Shown here: positions 1 through 9,073 of the stretch, in pieces
Layout of the letters: each line of letters begins with the position of its first letter
Numbering within the stretch: the first letter of the stretch is position 1
Assembly: GCA_029907355.1 (NCBI GenBank)
Contig: JARYLZ010000030.1
Location: 1-33,557, forward strand
Source: Bacteroidota bacterium
Lineage (GTDB): Bacteria; Bacteroidota; Ignavibacteria; SZUA-365
Length of the DNA stretch: 33,557 nt
Direction of reading: 5' to 3'
Position numbers and translations under genes: made by a program
The notes under the pieces: model-generated
What the model saw: the letters and a program-made list of their open reading frames with translations, nothing else
What the model was told of the DNA's origin: nothing
The model's database searches: none

Positions 1-144
1 GGCAATCCCGTCGTACCACTCGATGCACTCGCCGTTTTCGAGCGACCAGTACATGCCTGCGGTTACTTCCGTGACGGAAGAGACTTCGCTCAGTTCCGCC
101 ACGAACTCCTCTCCCCGGAGGGTGAACGAAATCAATGTTCTCAT
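1..144 (-). CDS. Partial gene, N-terminal 48 codons of an unknown small protein
   Basis: The minus strand is open from an ATG at 144 to the window edge, giving 48 codons. The protein begins MRTLISFTLRGEEF and continues with an acidic, beta-rich stretch that includes MYWSLENGE and ends in WYDGIA. There is no signal peptide or membrane segment at the start, so a cytosolic protein is likely. Codon use resembles the neighbouring intact genes (G/C at third positions). No strong Shine-Dalgarno sequence precedes the ATG. I do not recognise the family. The gene is transcribed away from the response-regulator operon end at 680, in the same direction, with a 535-base gap. The rest of the gene lies outside the window. 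Confidence 0.6.
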   Translation of the reverse strand, partial: MRTLISFTLRGEEFVAELSEVSSVTEVTAGMYWSLENGECIEWYDGIA

Positions 145-679
145 TGTGCGATGGGCAGAGTAGTTTTGCGCCCTCAAACTCATCCAAGTCAAAGAATGTG
201 CCGGGCGAAGACCACTCTTTTTCCCCAGGAAAACGTGTTCCGACCTCCCTTGGATGGAACGGTCTGTTCCACCCTCCTGTAACGCTCTTTTACATACGCG
301 GACCGATTCCGATGGTATGGGATTTTCTCGCGAGGGATATGGCACGATCGCAGGTCTTCGCCATACGCCCGTGGGAGGATGGGACCGGCTGTGATGATAG
401 GGCTCGGATAGGAGCCCGCTCGTGGGGGTCTGTCAGACTATCGATGCGAGTATGACCACAACAGGTTCGGGCAGGTACGCTTCTCCGGCACACCCGACGC
501 TTCGGCATAGAACGGCCATGTTACACACGCTGATTCTCGGCAGAGACCTTCTCCCTGAGAAGGCTTTCACGGCATCAGAATTTCCCCTGTGCGTCCGCAG
601 GGTTGTGCCGATAGAGTCCGATGCCGTTTTATAGGTCGTGTATCTGGGGCCGGTCCCGCACAAATCACGCAAATCGCCC
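145..679. other. Gap without a supportable gene
   Basis: These 535 bases separate the end of the sigma-54 response regulator from the next minus-strand gene. Short open frames exist on both strands, but none has a convincing ribosome binding site or protein-like composition throughout. A 28-residue minus-strand stretch near 436-519, ending in ILASIV, is mildly protein-like and could be debris. I see no terminator hairpin with a T-run directly after 680. Confidence 0.4.
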
Positions 680-2055
<1,376 letters not shown>

Positions 2056-2059
<4 letters not shown>

Positions 2060-4155
2060 ACCCCCTCCGGTGCAGCGGGGAGAACTATCGTGAAGACCGT
2101 CCGGCCGGGCCGGCTTTCCGCGAGCTTCAGATCGCCTCCATGCAGTTCGCAGATCCGACGCGCATGGACAAGCCCGAGTCCCGTCCCGTTCGGTTTCGTG
2201 CTCTGGAACGGTTTGAAGAGCGACACCGGGTCCGCGACTCCGCATCCGTCATCGACGATGTCGCACTCGGCCGTTCCGGGAGCAGCCTGTTTCCGCGCAA
2301 AGATCTCGATGTTCCCGCCGTTTCCGACGGCTTCAAGGGCATTCTTCACGAGGTTCCTGATTGCCGAGACCATCATGTGCCTGTCCGCGTAGATCGCCAA
2401 GGTCCCCACCAAGTTCCGAAACGTGATGTTCCGCTCAAGAAATTCAACACGGAATGGCGACGCGGCCTCCTCGATGATTTCCCGGAGAGCGATTCGCACG
2501 GGGGAAAACGCCTCCCTCACGTCTTCGAGCCCGTACTTGACGATACGGCGCAGCCGCTGTATTTCGGACCGGATAATGCGAAGGGGTTCCGTACATCGGT
2601 CGTCCTCCGCCAGTTCCAATGCGAGGAGGTCGATATTGATGGATATCGATGTGAGCGGCGTTTTGACCTCGTGGAGTATGCGGGAAGACGCACGACCGAT
2701 TCTCGCGTATACCTCTTCCTCGGAATCGCGCCCATCGGAGGAACGGTCTTCCCCGATGATCCTCCCCACCAACAAGTACGATACGTTCGCATCGCAGCCG
2801 GTGAATACGTTGGTACTCAAGAAAACCATTTTCTTCTTTTCACCAGCCGGTGTCCGGAACACGATTTCCCGCGGCACTTCACCGTCAAGAACCGCCCGAC
2901 GGAGTTCTTCGCGTGCCGAATCGGAAAGCGCCGGGAATAATCCGTCAAGGTGAGCAGGGCGATCCCCTCGACTCCCGTTCCATTGCAGGAGACAGGCGCA
3001 TGCTTTCTTGTTCATGAAGAGGATGTTGAGATCTTCATCCACGAGGAGTATCACGGAAGACGCGTTGTCCATCGCGCCGAGGACGGCCAAAAGCCGCTCG
3101 CCGCCGATCAACATTTCCGTGATATCCTTCCCGGTGAGATGAAAACCCGACACGTTGCCGCTGCCGTCTTGGACGGCACGGCAATCCCACAGGAACCATT
3201 TCGCTCCGGACGCCGCAGTGGCTTCCGTGACGAAGGCAGACCGGTACGGCGGCTTGAGGAGTTTTTCGAGAACAGGCTTCCAGGAACCTTTCATGCTGAT
3301 GAGGCTCCAGGCATGCATGCCGATCGGGTCGTCGCACATATCAGCAAAGGCATTCCGGAATGCGGAATCCGCTTCGACAATGCGTCCCTTGCCGTCCAGC
3401 GTAACGACCACGTCAGCAGGTGGGAGTTTCACCTCCCGGCGCCCGAGCGGGAGCACCGCGCCGGAGAGGCGCGAGAAGGCGCAACCGAAGCGGAAGACTC
3501 TTTTTTCCACCGAGGCGCGTAGTTCCCGGGAAAGCGAGTCCAGTGTCCGTGAGGCGAGGTTCAGCGACCCGACTGCTCTGCCCTCGCACCAGAGCGGGAT
3601 GACGGCGATGGAGCGCATCTTCTCCCGCCGGTAGATTTCATACATACCGTATTTCGAGTTCTCCGCCCTGATGTAATACGGCGCCGCACCGCACATGACC
3701 TCCGCCATTGGAGAATTCAGGCTTATGATTTTCACCGTGTCCCGGAACTTCCGGGACAGCCTGCGGTGTGCGACCAACACGAGAGCGCCGTCGCTTTCCC
3801 GGACGAGATAAACCGCTCCGCAATCTATCCCTTCAAGGGATAGGACATCGTCGAGCAACTCCCGGCAAAGACGAATGGCGGGGGACAAGCTGACGGTCGC
3901 TTGAGTACCGCCTTTACGGTTCCCCTGCCGACACGTGGCCCTGCGTAGGGCTATGCTTTCCGCCTGTTCCTCGATTCCCGGCGTTGGAAAAAGCTCGCTA
4001 TCGGGTTCGCGTATCTCCGCTGGCGATCGCCCGTTCCCGCCCTCTCTCCTCCCGACATCTCGATATATGCGGTACGCGTAGCCGTACCCTTCGAGTATCC
4101 GGTAGAGATCGTGCAGCCTCCCATCTGCATCGATTTCCAAGAATACACGACCCAT
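2056..4155 (-). CDS. Soluble sensor histidine kinase with GAF and PAS domains
   Basis: This 699-residue kinase has no membrane segment, so it should sense a cytoplasmic signal. A GAF-like domain lies at about 90-235, followed by two PAS-like domains at about 250-365 and 375-480. The dimerisation/phosphoacceptor helix contains ILHEVKTPLTS with His495. The ATPase domain shows the N box (NLVKNALEAV), the G1 box (DDGCGVADP) and the G2 box (GTGLGLVHARRICELHGG). Start ATG at 4155 is preceded by a GGGAGG ribosome binding site. Its last codons overlap the response-regulator start by ATGA, which indicates translational coupling. This architecture is typical of NtrB/AtoS-like kinases that drive sigma-54 activators. 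The ligand of the GAF/PAS part cannot be read from the sequence. Confidence 0.93.
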
Positions 4156-4316
4156 CTCTCCCTCCCTTTGTTTGATACAGGTACGTTATATGAAGCAGCG
4201 TCATGGCACGACCCGGCAACAGCGAGACCGAAAACACAAAGATTCGTGACGTGAAATGCCCCTAGCAGCAGGCTTGAAAGAAAGGTTAGCCTTACGTCCC
4301 TCACGGAGCGCTTCCG

Positions 4317-4786
4317 TTAATCCCTCAACATCAGCGACTCCGTCTCACCGGCAACCAAACCTATCATGATCGCATCCGCCATGAGGTCCATGATAGATCC
4401 GTTAAAGAATGAAAAAACATAATATCCATTTATAAGATTGTCAATAGTACATCCCACTTGTTAACTGTATCATCAGATAGTATTTAGCTGCCGAGCTGCC
4501 GTCTATCTTTTTCACGCGAACTCCTACGGGTATAACGAGGAGCGAGGGGACGTGCGTGATACCCCTCCCACGGAAATAGGCGAACAGACCAGTATCAGGA
4601 TCGAGTCGTTCTCATCTCGTTCTGCCTTCATCACATCGTTCTTCTCCTCTCCTTATACACACAAACATGTCTTCCTGGGGAAAAACGCTTCAGGACAGCG
4701 GCGTTCATGACGTTCTCGGCCATCTTCTATTCTTTATCCCGGCACGAAAACTCGGAATTAACGGAAACCACAACCACGTTTTGCTC
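4317..4786 (-). pseudogene. Decayed thioredoxin-fold protein (inferred remnant)
   Basis: No single frame is open across this stretch, but consecutive pieces in different frames read as one ordered protein. From the 5' side they are: a piece with VVVVSVNSEFSCRDKE, an in-frame TAG, then KMAENVMNAAVLKRF; a frame-shifted piece EDMFVCIRRGEE; a piece VMKAERDENDSIL; a 51-residue piece (4596-4441) with LFAYFRGRGITHVPSLLVIP and VKKIDGSSAAKYYL; and a 46-codon piece (4457-4317) ending GLVAGETESLMLRD. The order of a Cys-containing strand, a helix, a second strand, a VPS loop in the place of the usual cis-proline loop, and a final glycine-containing strand matches thioredoxin-like folds. At least three frameshifts and one stop are needed. 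It lies just upstream of the kinase operon. The family assignment is inference and could be wrong. Confidence 0.45.
4416..4444 (-). promoter_or_regulatory. Possible sigma-70-like promoter for the kinase operon
   Basis: On the minus strand TTGACA is followed after 17 bases by TATGTT, a perfect -35 and a 4/6 -10. It points at the histidine kinase start about 260 bases downstream. It lies inside the proposed pseudogene remnant, so it may be a chance match; Bacteroidota primary promoters also often differ from this consensus. Confidence 0.22.
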
Positions 4787-5227
4787 CCTGTCACGTGAGT
4801 GTTCTAGCAAACGACCCGTAAATCCAAGTTCAGAAAACGGCGCACAGCTTCGACGGCTTGCCGACGTTCACGCGAAGAGAGCGAAAAAATTCTCGCGCGC
4901 TTCGCGGAAGCCTGTCGTATAGACGGGCGCTATCATTGCGAAATCTTGATTTTATGCACAATGTACGAGATGCCTGTGCGTGCATGGCGTGATCAGACGG
5001 CCATCTCTGTAGCGGCGAAGCGAGGGGATAATTGAGCAGGATTGTATCCCTTGGCATACTTCCCCTCCATTTCGGGAAACTACCCTCTGCGGGAACCCCA
5101 CCGCATTTCGATGCCGATCCGATGATGCACACACCCATGGTCGTCTTACCGGCTTCCTCGGCGTTCAGAGACGATGGGGGAAAACGCTCAGGGAAACCGA
5201 AATGAAACGGGAAGCGCGTCGTCGCGC
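4787..5227. other. Gap, probably gene debris
   Basis: There is no intact gene. On the minus strand several protein-like pieces appear in changing frames, for example one containing EGKYAKGYNPAQLSPRFAAT interrupted by TGA, and one containing RRQAVEAVRRFLNLDLRVV. They lie in line with the thioredoxin-like remnant and downstream of the HtrA-like gene, so they could be further pieces of a decayed operon. I could not assign them to a family. Confidence 0.3.
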
Positions 5228-6669
5228 TCACCGGGACATCGCAGCCATGCCGAGATTCAAGGAACGGAATGCAAAGGGGATCCGGTATGTTTGGAGAACA
5301 GCCTCGTTGACCGCCCCGGCGCGGTCCTTGTCGATGACGATCAGCCTGTCATCCTCGAAGCGGATCCTCACCCAACGCGGGGAACTCTCCACGAGACGTA
5401 CAAAGTCTTCGAAGGACTTCACGCGCACATCGTTCACCGAACGGACTAAGGCATCCGTGAAATAGCCGGTATTCTCCTCGTGGGGAAGCACATTATGAAG
5501 GTAGACGATGCTCCGGCGATCTTCCCGCCGGGATTTGTAATCGTATATCTGGACCGTCGATGGGGGATATCGCGTGAAAAGTTCATAGTAACTCATGTTG
5601 TGCTCGATGAATACAAATCCGCACACGATGTAATACGGCGGATTCGCCGAATGACTCGTCTGGGGAACGAGTTCCGTCCTCGGGACCGCCGTTTCCTGGA
5701 ACCGATGGGTTTTACCCCGCCTGAGGACGGTATAGGTAACGGTGTCCCCAACCTGGTGAGCGCTCATGATGTGACCGATGTCGACGAGCATCGCCGGGGC
5801 GAGTTCGTATTTACCGTTCGAGAGCACGCGATGCCCATCGATTTCGAGAATGACGTCATTCTCTTTGAGGAGTGTCTGTGCCCGTTCTTCGTAATTGACC
5901 GCGACCACCAGGATACCGTTATCCCCCTCACGGCTCAATCCGAAGTATTCGCGCAGCATGGGGTTTTCCATGGTCTGGTAAAACACGGGGAGGTCAGGGA
6001 AGCCGTCCACGCGCCCGTCTTCGATGTCGGAAAGGAAATGGAGAATGACCGGAGCCGGAACGAGGTAATTCATCCCCTGCATGGATGAGATCCGCTGCAT
6101 GGCCATTCCCACCACCTTGCCGTCCATGATTGCGGGTCCCCCGCTGTTGCCCGGGTTGATCGCGGCGTCGACCTGTATCGTCAAGAATCTTTTCAAGCTG
6201 TGGAGGTAGGGCTGTACTTCGATACGGGAAACGATACCGGTGCTTCGCGAAATCTCCTCCCCGCCTGCCGGGTAACCGATCACGGTCACCTTATCCTCAA
6301 CGTTCGGCAATTCTCCCAATTCCAGCGGTGTCACGCCGTGAAAAAACGACGTATCGTCGACGGTGAGAACCGCCATGTCCGCGTCATGGGTGATGTACGC
6401 GATGGATGCCGTGTAGCGGCGCGCCTCTCCCGCTTTTTCACTTGGATGAACGTCGCGAAATCCACGACGTGCGCATTGGTGAGAATTCTCCTCCCCGCGA
6501 TCACGAAGCCGGTTCCCGTCACCGCGACCGGTTGGTCCGGGATCCAGGGCTGATACGTCGTTACAGGCGCGCTGGTACAGTACACTTTGACGACGGCGGA
6601 TTCCGTCCGTTGTGCTGCCGCGCCATATTGAGCAACGAGAATGACGAACAGAATGACGGCGGGTTTCAT
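5228..6669 (-). pseudogene. HtrA/Deg-type serine protease with a C-terminal PDZ region, broken by one frameshift
   Basis: An exported trypsin-like protease, about 480 residues when the two frames are joined. The first frame starts MKPAVILFVILVAQYGAAAQ, a clear signal peptide, and carries the catalytic His in ILTNAHVV. Near 6425-6440 the reading frame changes. The second frame carries the catalytic Asp region (THDADMAVLTV) and the Ser motif (NPGNSGGPAI), followed by PDZ-like sequence to the stop at 5228. Adding one base in the short C-run near 6428-6430 (a G on the coding strand) would give KKRGEARRYTAS and rejoin the frames; this junction fits Deg proteins of the bacterial/plant Deg9 type. 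The start at 6669 is set by a GGAGGT ribosome binding site; an in-frame ATG lies four codons upstream. Probable role: periplasmic protein quality control. The break may be a real mutation or a sequencing indel. Confidence 0.85.
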
Positions 6670-6673
6670 GGCG

Positions 6674-6679
6674 ACCTCC
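6674..6679 (-). promoter_or_regulatory. Ribosome binding site deciding the HtrA-like start
   Basis: The coding strand reads GGAGGT four bases before the ATG at 6669. It overlaps the alternative upstream ATG at 6681 and therefore argues for the downstream start, which also leaves a normal-length signal peptide. Confidence 0.6.
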
Positions 6680-6727
6680 ATGCCTTGGTTGTTTCTCGTG
6701 CCTTCCGCGACCGCGGATATTTCCGAA

Positions 6728-7417
6728 TCACCCGAACATGGTGGTTAAATCGTTCATTGATCCTCCTTCCCCCTGCCATGCGATTCCCCCCGTATTATCT
6801 GGCCGGACACCGACTTCGAGCGCGGTATTCCATTGTTCAACGGCGGTCGTGAGCAGATTCCCATGCATATGGCCGTACCCATCAAACGGACGAAGCTTCG
6901 GTGAAGAGTCACGGAGAACACGGGGGAAAGGAAGCCTGCAAGCAAGCTGGTTCGTCGAACGGTTGTGCGAAGCCTGAAAAACGCCCATCAACACCGTGAA
7001 GCGCCTGAACCATGTCAGGAGGAACGTCCACACGACGCCCAACATCCAGGAGACACCGGTGAATGATGTCTCGTTTTTCGTCAAGCCGCCGATTCCCCTC
7101 ACTGCCAGACGCAAGCCGTTCGATAACCATTTTTCGAGCCAAGGGGAATCCCACCACGAACTCCTCCGCCTCTTTTCCCCGACGTTGTAACCTCTACCCA
7201 TCACGGCGTCGCCGCCATGCCTCGAGAGGGTGAATACCATCCTTGCGGAGGAAAGAACGCCGGCAGCGCCCATGATGGGACCGATGACATAGCTATACAG
7301 GGATACCGGGAAATGCATCCTTCTCAACCGGTTCTGCACCAGGATCGGCAGCCGGTCCCTGAAGGTACCAAGGCCCAACGAGAGGAAAAGCGCTGCCCAT
7401 ACGATCGCCCGTTTCAT
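6728..7417 (-). CDS. Hypothetical membrane protein (229 residues)
   Basis: The ORF starts with an ATG preceded by an AAGGGGGG tract and overlaps the upstream ORF stop by ATGA. The first 25 residues (MKRAIVWAALFLSLGLG...) form a hydrophobic segment. A second lies at about 40-60, and a third, rich in Trp and Phe, at about 120-150 (WMLGVVWTFLLTWF). Codon choice in the first 150 codons looks coding. The last 70 residues are less convincing, and the final nine codons are preceded by a perfect GGAGG site, which may mean the real 3' end was altered. I do not recognise the family. The Thr-Gly/Trp segment around 115-145 faintly recalls polytopic dolichol-kinase/cytidylyltransferase-like proteins, but this is too weak for a call. 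Confidence 0.4.
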   Translation of the reverse strand: MKRAIVWAALFLSLGLGTFRDRLPILVQNRLRRMHFPVSLYSYVIGPIMGAAGVLSSARMVFTLSRHGGDAVMGRGYNVGEKRRRSSWWDSPWLEKWLSNGLRLAVRGIGGLTKNETSFTGVSWMLGVVWTFLLTWFRRFTVLMGVFQASHNRSTNQLACRLPFPRVLRDSSPKLRPFDGYGHMHGNLLTTAVEQWNTALEVGVRPDNTGGIAWQGEGGSMNDLTTMFG

Positions 7418-7704
7418 GACGCCCCCCTTTTCCCGTGAGATTCTTTTCCCCCACCATACCTCAGGATCGATTCACGCCGGGACGATGACATGCAGCTTTC
7501 GAGGCACGTTACTCGTATCGCCTTCCCGATCCCCACATATTCAATCACCTGGAAACCCGTTTTCATCTCACCGATCCCGGATGAGGGTTTCTTTTTCCCG
7601 TTCTCGATAAACAGCACGTAGACTCTATACATGGGTGAGTCAATATCCATGCCATACGGGCTGATGCCGTAAACCCCTTTTACACTGAATTTTCCATCGG
7701 TCAT
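7414..7704 (-). CDS. Small hypothetical protein (96 residues)
   Basis: The ORF opens MTDGKFSVKGVYGISPYGMD, and its first 65 residues look like a compact beta-rich domain (MYRVYVLFIENGKKK, GFQVIEYVGIGKA). The last 30 residues are Ser/Arg/Gly-rich and may be non-native. Start and stop both overlap neighbouring ORFs by ATGA, which supports co-translation if all three are real. There is no signal peptide. Family not recognised. Confidence 0.42.
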   Translation of the reverse strand: MTDGKFSVKGVYGISPYGMDIDSPMYRVYVLFIENGKKKPSSGIGEMKTGFQVIEYVGIGKAIRVTCLESCMSSSRRESILRYGGGKESHGKRGAS

Positions 7705-8006
7705 GCTTTCTCGATGTGTGACGCGTTTTCACTCAATCGTGAACGACAGGAACACGAACGACCCGGAAAGGAAATCTGCGCTTCAGCAACGGCCTGCCGA
7801 ACGAAATCGTCCATCCCGCCTTCATGCCTCATTCTCATAGAGGATCCGGACTCATCAGGAGAAATATCACCTCCATGAATGCGCTGATTCTTTCTCTCTC
7901 CCGTTTCCGTTTCCTGAAGGTCATCCATACCCTTCACCGACCTGCGATGGCTCACATTGTACGCCGGAGAAATACGCAGTATGCTGCACGTCGTCCGTTT
8001 CTTCAA
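7701..8006 (-). CDS. Doubtful hypothetical ORF (101 residues), perhaps a remnant
   Basis: This is the first ORF of an ATGA-coupled chain of three. The middle part (GMDDFVRQAVAEAQISFPG) looks like protein. A one-base shift after it would give RVVRVPVVHD followed by a stop, a more natural-looking ending. Upstream, another frame reads ISVRSFEETDDVQHTAYFSG before a stop. Both suggest the present ORF mixes frames of a damaged gene. No family is recognised and no strong ribosome binding site is visible. Confidence 0.22.
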   Translation of the reverse strand: MKKRTTCSILRISPAYNVSHRRSVKGMDDLQETETGERKNQRIHGGDISPDESGSSMRMRHEGGMDDFVRQAVAEAQISFPGRSCSCRSRLSENASHIEKA

Positions 8007-8868
8007 AGCTCCTCACGGAAATCTGTGTTAGGGCTATGGCCTGTGGGAGACCACTATAGAGCAATGTGAAGGTGTTTGCCGTTCATACAATCGCTGCAAT
8101 TTTTCACGCATGGAACAACGACACCGAACGACGAGGCGGGCTCTCTGATGTTCATCTCTCTCGCGTTCGGAAAGGAGCACTGACGATGGAGAGTTTCGTT
8201 CAGTCCGCTCGCGTACAAGGCGACGAGGGATTCCCTCCCTGCATTCGGCAGCCGGAGAGAGGCTTTCCTCTGTTGTCTATCTTGTACAATCCCCAGCATT
8301 CGTCCCCGAGCGCAAGGGTCAGCCTCCATGCCTCCTACGAGTCCTTCCCCGGTCCGATAGGAGCACGAGAGTCTGTACCCTCCGTGCCCTCTGCGATCAA
8401 ATATCACGGCATACGGCCGACCACGTTGTATAGAGCGGCTTACGACTGTTCATGAAGTGTCTGAACATAGATGAGCACACGGACTGAGGACTAAGGAGGA
8501 AGCCGAATGATGATGTGATTCATTCTTCCGGATTCTTCCGAATGCTATTAGGATTTCACCATGATGGATACGGCGATGAGGTGAATGAATCCGGCAGGAG
8601 GTGAGACCAGGGAAACGGCGATCCCTCGTGGGGAGCATGAAGCCATGCTCGAAGGAAATCCCATCATGCGAAGGGCATGATGATTCTTGCGCCGCTAAGA
8701 TGCGCATTCTCTTTTTTCCCTTCGAGCGCCCGATTGCCCTTTCATCGAAGAAGGAAACAGCCATGCGATAGTCATCGAGCGATCCCATGACGAGTGCTCT
8801 ATATCCATAGTCTATTTCTCGTGGGGAGATAGTCAAGCCCTGCAATACGGAAAAGAATCCGCACTTCT
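8007..8868. other. Gap with only doubtful ORFs
   Basis: The stretch holds two minus-strand open frames, 8054-8407 (117 residues) and 8450-8845 (131 residues). Both have partly protein-like, partly implausible composition and no recognisable domain. A minus-strand TTGACT-16-TAGACT pair occurs near 8813-8840 and could be a chance promoter match. In view of the clear debris elsewhere in this window, decayed genes are the likeliest content. Confidence 0.3.
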
Positions 8869-8997
8869 TTATTCGGCTATCAGACGATTTCCCTCCCTTT
8901 TTCTTCGCACATTCTCATGTGGGACCTCCTTGAGATAGGCTTCAAGGGAACTGTTCGCACCGTCGAGGATATCGACAGAAAAGGGCATCCCGCGCAT
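8869..8997 (-). CDS. Small ORF or C-terminal remnant (42 residues)
   Basis: The ORF starts at an ATG preceded by a GAGG ribosome binding site and reads MRGMPFSVDILDGANSSLEA, followed by a charged helix-like tail ending RKREGNRLIAE. It is well formed: coding-like third positions and an amphipathic, charged C-terminus. It follows the FN3 gene on the same strand, separated by a hairpin. It may be a genuine small protein or the end of a larger lost gene. Family not recognised. Confidence 0.35.
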   Translation of the reverse strand: MRGMPFSVDILDGANSSLEAYLKEVPHENVRRKREGNRLIAE

Positions 8998-9014
8998 AAG
9001 AGTTCCTCAGCGGG

Positions 9015-9042
9015 GGCAAGCGTTCGATCGTTACCGCTTGCC
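9015..9042. terminator. 8-bp perfect hairpin after the FN3 gene
   Basis: GGCAAGCG and CGCTTGCC form a perfect 8-bp stem around a 12-base loop, about 32 bases past the TAG of the FN3 gene. No T-run follows on either strand, so it may be a weak or factor-dependent terminator or an RNA 3'-end stabiliser rather than a classical intrinsic terminator. Confidence 0.4.
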
Positions 9043-9073
9043 TCGACGAGGAGAGAAGAGCCGGCGAATGGCG

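Noticed and set aside
8880-8918. 12-codon mini-ORF (MRMCEEKGREIV) with a perfect AAGGAGGT site
   Set aside because: It lies inside the 42-residue ORF in another frame, where the same bases encode the better-looking segment LKEVPHENVRR; the ribosome-site match is probably incidental.
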